A stretch of 43,901 nucleotides of DNA from Gemmatimonadota bacterium. GTDB lineage: Bacteria; Gemmatimonadota; Gemmatimonadetes; Gemmatimonadales; GWC2-71-9. Of the stretch, positions 32,760 to 41,225 are shown piece after piece (position 1 is the first letter of the stretch; every line of letters starts with the position of its first letter). A model generated the notes under the pieces. The model had not been told where the DNA came from. It saw only the letters and a program-made list of their open reading frames with translations, and did no database searches. The stretch is taken from positions 1-43,901 of the forward strand of contig JANYAG010000048.1 in assembly GCA_025361465.1 (NCBI GenBank). The letters are read 5' to 3'. A program made the translations under genes and the position numbers.

Positions 32760-33356
32760 ATGCGTACCCTGTGGATGTCCCTGCTGCTCCTTGTCCCCCT
32801 GCACCCCGCGGCTGCGCAATGGCGCCTCACGGTGCTCCACGGCACCGCCGCGGTGTCCGGTTACTCACGTGATGAGAGCAGCCCCGATCACCCGTCCTTT
32901 CTTCCCGACCGTCCGACCAGCGACATCGTCGCCATCGGTCGCGACCTCGGGCACGGTCGCCTCACCGTCGAGCTGCGGCGGACCAGCGCTGATCTCACCC
33001 TGCGGGGCCCGGGCACCGCGATCGTCACCCGCGGTGCGCTGCACGCCTGGGGCGCGGGCGTCGAAGGCGCACGACGCCTCGCCGGCGTGGCCGGCCGACC
33101 CACACTGCACGCCGGACTCGGCCTGCTGGTGGAGCGCTGGGACTTTGCCGTCGACGCCAACGGCGCCCGCTGGCGCGTGGCCGGGCGCGGCGCCCTCGAG
33201 GTGGGATTGCCGATTACCAGACGATGGCAGGGCGTCGTGCGTGGCGAGGTGACGGCCAGTCCGTCGGTCTTTGCGGCGGAGGAGCTGCCGGGAGGCTACG
33301 TCAGAAGACTGGGGTGGCGACGCGGGATGGAGATCGGCGTGGGGTGGAGATGGTAG
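32760..33356 (+). CDS. Small exported beta-rich protein, probably outer membrane
   Basis: A 198-aa hypothetical protein. The ATG at 32760 has GGAGG 6 nt upstream and starts a signal peptide (MRTLWMSLLLLVPLHPAAAQ). The mature sequence consists of alternating strands (LTVLHGTAAVSGYS, GRLTVELRRTSADLTLRG, LHAGLGLLVERWDFAVD, GALEVGLPITRRWQGVVRGEVTAS) and ends in aromatic GVGWRW, as in small outer-membrane barrels. No family was recognised. It is divergent from dtd and converges on glmS. Confidence 0.65.
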   Translation: MRTLWMSLLLLVPLHPAAAQWRLTVLHGTAAVSGYSRDESSPDHPSFLPDRPTSDIVAIGRDLGHGRLTVELRRTSADLTLRGPGTAIVTRGALHAWGAGVEGARRLAGVAGRPTLHAGLGLLVERWDFAVDANGARWRVAGRGALEVGLPITRRWQGVVRGEVTASPSVFAAEELPGGYVRRLGWRRGMEIGVGWRW

Positions 33357-33360
33357 GATT

Positions 33361-33388
33361 GAGAAGGGAGAAGGGAGAAGGGAGAAGC
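33361..33388. repeat. Heptanucleotide tandem repeat (GAGAAGG)3-GAGAAGC
   Basis: Four 7-nt units begin 4 nt after the stop of the small exported protein and lie in the 60-nt gap before the convergent glmS stop. A related 8-unit array lies at 40317-40372. Confidence 0.85.
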
Positions 33389-33416
33389 GGGAGGTCCCAC
33401 ACTCTCTCTTCTCCTG

Positions 33417-35243
<1,827 letters not shown>

Positions 35244-35273
35244 TCCTGCCTCGTTCGTTGTGCCCGGCGGCGT

Positions 35274-36635
35274 TCAGCGCGCGGCGCGCGCCTTGGCGAC
35301 CAGGGCTTCTGCTGCTGCCGCCGTGGGCGCCTCGGCAATCAGCCGGACGATCGGCTCGGTGCCCGAGGGCCGCACATGCAGCCAGCGATCGGACCAGGCC
35401 AGCCGCAGGCCATCCCGCGTATCCGGCTCGGCGTCGGGAAAGATCTCCCGCAGCCTCTGGTAGAGCTGCCCCAGGTCACCGCCGCGGGGGGCCTTCGCCT
35501 TGACGATCACGTATCTCGGCGCCGAGGCCACCAGCTGCGACAGCCGTTTCCCCGAGGTGGCCAGATGTTGCAAGATGAGGGCCGCACCCAGGGGGGCATC
35601 CCGCCCGATGTGCAGGGCCGGCAGGATCACCCCGCCATTCCCCTCCCCGCCAATCAGGGCCCGCTCATCCTTGATGGTCCGGGCCACGTTGGCCTCTCCC
35701 ACCGGCGCCCGGACAAACCGCGCCCCGCCCTCCCGGGCGGCGTCTTCCACCACCAGGGACGTCGAGAGGTTGGCCACCACCACAGGCAGTTTGGCGGCCT
35801 TCCCCTGCCGGGCCAGGACGGCCCGGACGGCCAGGGCCAGGGTGTAGTCCTCGCCAATCGGCGTCCCGGTCTCGTCGACCAGGGCCAGGCGATCGACGTC
35901 CGGGTCCACCGCCATGCCGATGTCGGCACCGGTCCGGCGGACCAGGTCGCCCAAGGCACCGAGGTTCTCGGGGATCGGCTCCGGTTCGCGCGGGAAGCGC
36001 CCATCCGTCTCGAGGTTGATCCCGTCCACCTTCACCGCGAGGCGATCGAATAGCGCCATCATGGTCGGGCCACCTGCGCCGCGCACGCAGTCGAGCGCCA
36101 CGTGGAACTTCCGCTGGCGGATCGGTTCGGCGTCGATCATCGGCAGGGCGAAGATCGCATCGAGGTGTCGGGCGACCGCCTCGCCATCACTGCGCAGTTG
36201 CCCGATGGTGTCCCACCCGGCCCGCGGCGGGCCGACCTCAGCGAGCCGTCGCACTTCCGCACCGGTCGCCGCGTCGAGGAAGATCCCGTCGGGCCCGACG
36301 AACTTGAGTGCATTCCACTCGATCGGATTGTGACTGGCCGTGAGAATCAACCCGGCACCGGCGTGGTGGTACTCGACCGCCATCTGCACCGTGGGGGTGG
36401 GCGCGATGCCGACGTCGATCACGTCCACGCCCACGGACTGGAATCCGGCAGTGGCGGCGTGCGTGAACATCGCCCCCGAGGTCCGCGCATCGCGGCCGAG
36501 GACGACACAGGTGCCGCCGCTGGCGCGCACCCAGGCGCCGAGGGCGGCCGCGTGGCGCGCGACCAGTTCAGGGGTCAGGTCGGTGCCGACGTGCCCGCGA
36601 AGTCCGGACACGGAGATCATCAGCGTTTCTGACAT
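35274..36635 (-). CDS. glmM: Phosphoglucosamine mutase (phosphohexomutase superfamily)
   Basis: A 453-aa enzyme converting glucosamine-6-phosphate to glucosamine-1-phosphate. The phosphoserine loop is TASHNP with Ser101, the Mg-binding loop is DPDVDR (244-249), the sugar loop GGEGNGGV is present, and the phosphate-binding loop is RPSGTEP near the C-terminus. Pairing with glmS favours GlmM over a phosphomannomutase or phosphoglucomutase, though the sequence alone would allow these. The ATG at 36635 is preferred to a GTG at 36647; neither has a strong ribosome site. Confidence 0.9.
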   Translation of the reverse strand: MSETLMISVSGLRGHVGTDLTPELVARHAAALGAWVRASGGTCVVLGRDARTSGAMFTHAATAGFQSVGVDVIDVGIAPTPTVQMAVEYHHAGAGLILTASHNPIEWNALKFVGPDGIFLDAATGAEVRRLAEVGPPRAGWDTIGQLRSDGEAVARHLDAIFALPMIDAEPIRQRKFHVALDCVRGAGGPTMMALFDRLAVKVDGINLETDGRFPREPEPIPENLGALGDLVRRTGADIGMAVDPDVDRLALVDETGTPIGEDYTLALAVRAVLARQGKAAKLPVVVANLSTSLVVEDAAREGGARFVRAPVGEANVARTIKDERALIGGEGNGGVILPALHIGRDAPLGAALILQHLATSGKRLSQLVASAPRYVIVKAKAPRGGDLGQLYQRLREIFPDAEPDTRDGLRLAWSDRWLHVRPSGTEPIVRLIAEAPTAAAAEALVAKARAAR

Positions 36636-36733
36636 TCGGGCAGCCACCGTCGGGGGACAGGGTCAGTGCTCGGGCACAGCGATCCAGCGCGGAAGCTATT
36701 GCCGCGGGCAGGGGGCGACAATGCCGCGGTGGC

Positions 36734-36762
36734 TTGCTCCAAGTTGCGGCGCTGCATAACCT
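36734..36762 (+). promoter_or_regulatory. Candidate promoter of the metB-type gene
   Basis: TTGCTC (36734-36739) and TAACCT (36757-36762) are 17 nt apart. Transcription would start near 36770, giving a leader of about 20 nt without a clear ribosome site. The 153-nt gap 36636-36788 shows nothing else notable. Confidence 0.35.
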
Positions 36763-36788
36763 TCCGCCTCCTCTCGCCCGGTTCGATC

Positions 36789-37958
36789 ATGACTCGAGTT
36801 GCCAACGCAGATTCCGCCCACCGCCTCGCCACCCTGGCCGTCCATGCCGGCATCGATCACGAGCCACTGGCCGGTGCGGTCATGCCGCCGATCTACCAGA
36901 CCTCGACCTACATGCAGGACCGGCTGGGCGCGCCACACGCCGGCTTCGAATACGCCCGCACGCGCAATCCGACCCGCGAGGTGCTGGAGCGCAACCTCGC
37001 CACGCTCGAGGGCGGGACGCACGGCTTCGCCTTCGGATCGGGACTCGCCGCCCTCGACACCGTGCTCAAGCTGCTCAACGCCGGCGATCATGTCGTGGTG
37101 GGCAACAACATCTACGGCGGCAGTCATCGGCTGATGGAGCGGGTCTACCAGCGCTTCGGCGTCGAGTTCTCGTTCGTGGACATGCGCGACATGAAGAAGG
37201 TCGAGGCGTCAATCCGCAAGACGACCAAGCTGCTCTACTGCGAGACGCCGACCAACCCGATGATGTTCCTTGCCGATCTCCGCGCCCTGGGCGACATCAC
37301 CCAGGCGCTCGGCATCCTCTTCGTCGTCGACAACACCTTTGCGACGCCGGTACTGCAGCGGCCGATCACGTTCGGCGCCGACATCGTGCTCCATTCCACC
37401 ACCAAGTATCTCAACGGCCACTCCGACATGGTTGGCGGCGCCCTCGTCACCAGTCGCGACGACCTCGCCGAGCGAATCGGCTTCCTGCAGAACGCCGCCG
37501 GCGGCGTGCCGGGCCCGTTCGATTGCTGGCTCGCGGTGCGCGGGATCAAGACGCTGCCGCTCCGGATGCGCGCCCACTGCGAGAGCGCGATGCACCTGGC
37601 CACCTGGCTGAGTGGACGGAAGGACGTCCAGAAGGTCTACTACCCGGGTCTCCCCGATCATCCGCAGTTCGAGCTGGCGCGCCGGCAGATGAACAACTTC
37701 GGCGGAATGATCTCGCTCGAGCTCGGCGACGTGGCGCGCGCCAAGCGGATGGTGGAAGCGACCAGGATCTTCGCACTGGCCGAATCGCTCGGCGGCGTCG
37801 AGAGCCTGATCGGCCACCCCGCCTCGATGACCCACGCCTCGGTGCCCAAGGCGATGCGCGACGAGATGGGGCTGACCGATTCGCTGGTGCGCCTCTCGGT
37901 CGGCATCGAGGATGTGGACGACCTGATGCGCGACCTGGACCAGGCGCTGGCGGCCTGA
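36789..37958 (+). CDS. metB: Cystathionine gamma-synthase/lyase-type PLP enzyme
   Basis: A 389-aa member of the Cys/Met-metabolism PLP family. PLP-binding Lys206 lies in HSTTKYLNGHSD. YARTRNPTREVLE, FGSGLAALDTVL, ETPTNPM and VVDNTFATP are the usual blocks, and SLGGVESLIGHPASMTHA closes the fold. Family members act as cystathionine gamma-synthase, cystathionine gamma-lyase, O-acetylhomoserine sulfhydrylase or methionine gamma-lyase. The exact activity cannot be read from these motifs, so the symbol is provisional. No other methionine genes are adjacent. Confidence 0.85.
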   Translation: MTRVANADSAHRLATLAVHAGIDHEPLAGAVMPPIYQTSTYMQDRLGAPHAGFEYARTRNPTREVLERNLATLEGGTHGFAFGSGLAALDTVLKLLNAGDHVVVGNNIYGGSHRLMERVYQRFGVEFSFVDMRDMKKVEASIRKTTKLLYCETPTNPMMFLADLRALGDITQALGILFVVDNTFATPVLQRPITFGADIVLHSTTKYLNGHSDMVGGALVTSRDDLAERIGFLQNAAGGVPGPFDCWLAVRGIKTLPLRMRAHCESAMHLATWLSGRKDVQKVYYPGLPDHPQFELARRQMNNFGGMISLELGDVARAKRMVEATRIFALAESLGGVESLIGHPASMTHASVPKAMRDEMGLTDSLVRLSVGIEDVDDLMRDLDQALAA

Positions 37959-38025
37959 CGATGCATGCTGAAACAGGACCGGGACTTTTCCGTAGGTTCG
38001 GATATCCCCTACTGGTGAGCCACCG

Positions 38026-39051
38026 ATGACCAACCTGCCCGCTGCCCGTCCCCGCGTCGCCCTGCCCGAGATTTCGGGCGTCTCGTGGGAACATCCGGCG
38101 GACCGTGCCGCCCTGCAGGCCCTCCGCGCCATCCCCGGGGTCGATGAAGTCATCCGGAAGATCCTCGGCTTCTTCGGTGGCGAGGAGGGGATCCGGCTCT
38201 TCTTCCAGGGCAACGCAGTGCGGGTGGGGCCGACGCAGTTCCCGCGGCTCTGGGGCCTGCACATCGAGAACTGCGCCACCTTCGGGTGGGAGAAGGTCCC
38301 TGAGCTCTACGTCACCCAGGAACCGATCTTCAACGCCGGCGCGTATGGCATCGAGAATCCGTTCATCGTCATTCACTCCTCGGCGTTCGAGCTGCTGGAT
38401 GACGACGAGATGCGGGTGCTGCTGTCGCACGAACTCGGGCACGTGATCAGCGGTCATTCGCTCTACACCACCATCGCGATGATCATGACGCTGGTATCGC
38501 TGGGCGCGTTGCCGATGCTCGCCGCGATGGTGCTGCTGCCGGTGCGGCTCGCCTTCCTCGAGTGGTCGCGCAAGTCGGAGCTGTCGGCCGATCGCGCCGG
38601 GCTGCTCGGCTCGCAGGACCTTGCAGCGACGATGCGGCTCTTCATGAAGATGGCCGGCGGCGGCAACACCGCGAACATCCGCCCGGGGGACCTCAACCTC
38701 GAGCCGTTCGTGCAGCAGGCCAACGAGTATGCGGTCAACGAGAAGCTCACCAACCTGATCTGGAAGATCCTCAATACGCTGAACCTGTCGCACCCGATGA
38801 ACGTGGTGCGCGCGGCCGAAGTACAGCGCTGGGTGCAGGCGGGCGGGTATGATCGGATCATCCGGGGCGAGTATGTCCGCCGCGGCACCGAGGAGCAGGA
38901 GCGTCCCTTCCGTGACGATCTCCGCGACGCGGCCAAGCATTACGGCGACGAGTTCAAGAGCGCAGCCGAGGACATCAGGAACGCCGCGAAGCGCGCCGCG
39001 AGTCGGGCCAAGGATGCCTACAACGAGGCGAAGGAGAAACACGGCACGTGA
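38026..39051 (+). CDS. M48-family membrane metallopeptidase
   Basis: A 341-aa zinc peptidase with HELGH (135-139), a third ligand in SELSADRAG (184-191, Glu185) and a hydrophobic hairpin between them (about 148-175). This is the layout of HtpX/Ste24-like enzymes, though the N-terminal helices of HtpX are missing. The last 50 residues are a charged amphipathic helix rich in Ala, Lys, Asp and Glu (DLRDAAKHYGDEFKSAAEDI and on), resembling LEA or apolipoprotein-like membrane-surface helices. The substrate is unknown; a role in membrane protein quality control is typical. A GGTGAG site precedes the ATG, and the stop overlaps the purD GTG. Confidence 0.88.
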   Translation: MTNLPAARPRVALPEISGVSWEHPADRAALQALRAIPGVDEVIRKILGFFGGEEGIRLFFQGNAVRVGPTQFPRLWGLHIENCATFGWEKVPELYVTQEPIFNAGAYGIENPFIVIHSSAFELLDDDEMRVLLSHELGHVISGHSLYTTIAMIMTLVSLGALPMLAAMVLLPVRLAFLEWSRKSELSADRAGLLGSQDLAATMRLFMKMAGGGNTANIRPGDLNLEPFVQQANEYAVNEKLTNLIWKILNTLNLSHPMNVVRAAEVQRWVQAGGYDRIIRGEYVRRGTEEQERPFRDDLRDAAKHYGDEFKSAAEDIRNAAKRAASRAKDAYNEAKEKHGT

Positions 39052-40316
39052 GGATCCTCATCGTCGGCGGTGGTGGCCGTGAGCATGCCATCGCACTGGC
39101 GGTCGCCGCCGACGATCCGTCCCACCTGGTGTACGTCGCCCCTGGCAATCCCGGGACCGCGACCATCGCCACCAATGTGCCGGTGCCCGCTGACGACATC
39201 GACCGCCTGGCCGATGCCGTCGACATGTATGCCATCGACCTGACGATCATCGGGCCTGAGGTGCCACTGGCCCTTGGCCTGGCCGATCGGCTGCTCGCCG
39301 AGGGGCGGGTGGTGTTCGGGCCGATCGCTGCCGCGGCCGCGATCGAATCGTCGAAGGCGTTTGCCAAGGAGGTGATGGCCGCGGCCGGCGTTCCCACGGC
39401 GGCGAGTCGCACCTTCGACAACCTGCATGACGCGCTCGCCTTCATCGACCGCCATGACGAGCCGCTGGTGGTGAAGGCTTCGGGGCTCGCGGCCGGCAAG
39501 GGCGCCGTGGTCTGTGCCACGCGCTTGGAGGCGCGTGAGGCGGCGCGCGAGATGATTGGTGACCGGCGCTTCGGCAGTGCAGGCGACGTGATTGTCGTCG
39601 AGGATTTTCTTGTGGGCGAGGAGTTGTCGGTGATGGCGGTCACCAATGGCCGCGAGGTGCGGCTCCTCCCTGCAGCCCAGGACCACAAGCGATTGCTCGA
39701 GGGGGACCATGGTCCCAACACCGGCGGCATGGGGGCCTATGCGCCCGTGAAGATCGCCACGCCGGGGGTGCTGGCCCGCATCGTGAATGAGGTGTTGCTG
39801 CCAACGCTCCAGGAACTCGCGGTGCGTGACGCCCCGTTCCGCGGCGTGCTCTATGCCGGGCTGATGATGCATCCCGACGGGACGCCCAACGTGGTCGAGT
39901 TCAACTGCCGGCTGGGCGACCCCGAAACCGAAGCAATCCTTCCCCTGGTCAAGTCCGGGCTGGTGGCGCTCTTCGACGCCGCCGCGCGCGGCGCACCGCT
40001 GCCGCCACTCGAGCTCCATGACGGCGCCGCGGTCACCACCGTGCTCGCGAGCGAGGGGTATCCCGAATCCGCCCGCAAGGATGTGTCGATCACGATTCCC
40101 GGTGACCTTCCCGATGGCGTCACCGTCTATCATGCCGGTACGACCCATCGTGACGATGGGGTGCTGGTCACCAATGGCGGGCGAGTGCTCGCGGTGACGG
40201 CCGTGGCGCCCACCTTCGCCGAGGCGCAGGCGCTGAGTCGCGATGCGGCGGCGCGGATTCAGTTTCAGGGACGGCAGTTCCGGCGCGATATCGGGTGGCG
40301 GGAGAGCAACCGATAA
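39048..40316 (+). CDS. purD: Phosphoribosylamine--glycine ligase (GAR synthetase)
   Basis: A 422-aa ATP-grasp enzyme for the second step of purine synthesis. The start is GTG at 39048 (VRILIVGGGGREHA), overlapping the peptidase stop as GTGA. GNPGTA, GPEVPLALGLAD, VVKASGLAAGKGAVV, AQDHKRLLEGDHGPNTGGMGAYAP and EFNCRLGDPETE are all intact. Length is normal. No other pur genes are nearby. The stop is followed at once by a heptanucleotide tandem array. Confidence 0.97.
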   Translation: MRILIVGGGGREHAIALAVAADDPSHLVYVAPGNPGTATIATNVPVPADDIDRLADAVDMYAIDLTIIGPEVPLALGLADRLLAEGRVVFGPIAAAAAIESSKAFAKEVMAAAGVPTAASRTFDNLHDALAFIDRHDEPLVVKASGLAAGKGAVVCATRLEAREAAREMIGDRRFGSAGDVIVVEDFLVGEELSVMAVTNGREVRLLPAAQDHKRLLEGDHGPNTGGMGAYAPVKIATPGVLARIVNEVLLPTLQELAVRDAPFRGVLYAGLMMHPDGTPNVVEFNCRLGDPETEAILPLVKSGLVALFDAAARGAPLPPLELHDGAAVTTVLASEGYPESARKDVSITIPGDLPDGVTVYHAGTTHRDDGVLVTNGGRVLAVTAVAPTFAEAQALSRDAAARIQFQGRQFRRDIGWRESNR

Positions 40317-40372
40317 GCGAGAAGCGAGAAGCGAGGAGCGAGAAGCGAGAAGCGAGAAGCGAGAAGCGAAAG
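40317..40372. repeat. Heptanucleotide tandem repeat, eight units of GCGAGAA
   Basis: Eight contiguous 7-nt units start directly after the purD stop; the third unit reads GCGAGGA and the last GCGAAAG. The phase-shifted unit GAGAAGC matches the last unit of the array at 33361-33388. It lies in a 251-nt gap (40317-40567) that also holds a REP-like unit and, at 40529-40548, a small GACCGA/TCGGTC hairpin before the pseudogene. Confidence 0.9.
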
Positions 40373-40381
40373 ATGGTAACC

Positions 40382-40403
40382 TCATCCTGAGCGAAGCGAA
40401 GGA
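40382..40403 (+). repeat. Single REP-like repeat unit
   Basis: This 22-nt unit is identical to the reverse complement of 31581-31602; its inner 20 nt read ATCCTGAGCGAAGCGAAGGA. No inverted partner is seen within about 100 nt. Confidence 0.8.
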
Positions 40404-40567
40404 CCTCGGCCATTGGGCGTCCGACCCGGGACAACGTGAGCGGCACTCCGGGCAAGCAGGCAGCCCCTGTGCACACCACCGCCCCGCCACTCGTCCTTCC
40501 GTTGCACCCCCGAGTAGCTTGAACACCTGACCGATCCCCCAGTCGGTCTCCCGCGAGGATGATCCAA

Positions 40568-41184
40568 ATGCCATTCCTCCGCCGGTGCCTGACGATCTGC
40601 TCGATCTTGTGTTTCGCCACCACACCGGCACGCGCCCAAGCCCCTGCCGACCGTCCATTTGTCGATTCGCTGCTCACCAAGCTCGCCACCGCCTCCACGG
40701 CCGCGGCCCTTCCTTCCGAATCGCTCTGCGGCAATCGCGGCGCCGACCTCGCGCCGACGAGCTGCTCATCCGCTCGGTGAACGATCATTCCGATTGGCCG
40801 ATCGCCTGGTTCGGACTCGGCATCAACCGGCTGTCGCTCGCGCGACTCAAGGTGTTCTCACACGAAGGACCGCTGCTCGGCACCGGCCTGAGCAATGAGG
40901 CCGGCGGGGCGAATGCCCTGGTGCAAGCGCTCAAGCTCGATCCGGGATTCTCGGCCGCGGCGAACGTGCTGGCATTCACGCCGATGCCGCGCGAACGCGA
41001 CGGCGTGCGGATCGACCTCGATACGCTGCGTCAGTTCGCCATGCCGACGCCGCTGACCGACAAGCAGTACCTCACCGGCATTGTCGAGCTCCCGGCACCG
41101 CCGGGCGCGTATGGCGTCTCACTGGTGGTGACCCAGGCCGATATCGCGTGCACGTCACCACGACTGGTGGTGGACGGTCCGTGA
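40568..41184 (+). pseudogene. Frameshifted and probably internally deleted secreted protein gene
   Basis: The first part, from ATG 40568 with GAGG upstream, encodes a signal peptide (LTICSILCFATTPARAQ) and a mature start with DRPFVDSLLTKLATAS, then runs out of frame to a stop at 40778-40780. The reading continues in another frame from about 40755 (ADELLIRSVNDHSDWPIAWFGLGINRLSLARL) to a stop at 41182-41184. The joined product resembles secreted TPR-like proteins common in Gemmatimonadota, often with a GWxTD domain and several hundred residues. Here the middle seems missing: after about 90 residues of the repeat-like part, the sequence jumps to a short beta-rich tail (VELPAPPGAYGVSLVV). A decayed gene is the best reading; an assembly error could explain the frameshift but not the short length. 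Confidence 0.6.
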
Positions 41185-41225
41185 CGGCGACGGGGTGGAT
41201 GACGATCGTAAAGTGAGACGCAGGC

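Noticed and set aside
40317..40372. Tandem array considered as a CRISPR
   Set aside because: The units are 7 nt and contiguous, without spacers, and no cas genes are present.
40529..40548. GACCGA-N8-TCGGTC hairpin before the pseudogene considered as a riboswitch or operator
   Set aside because: It is a single 6-bp stem with no conserved elements of a known riboswitch, and it precedes a broken gene.
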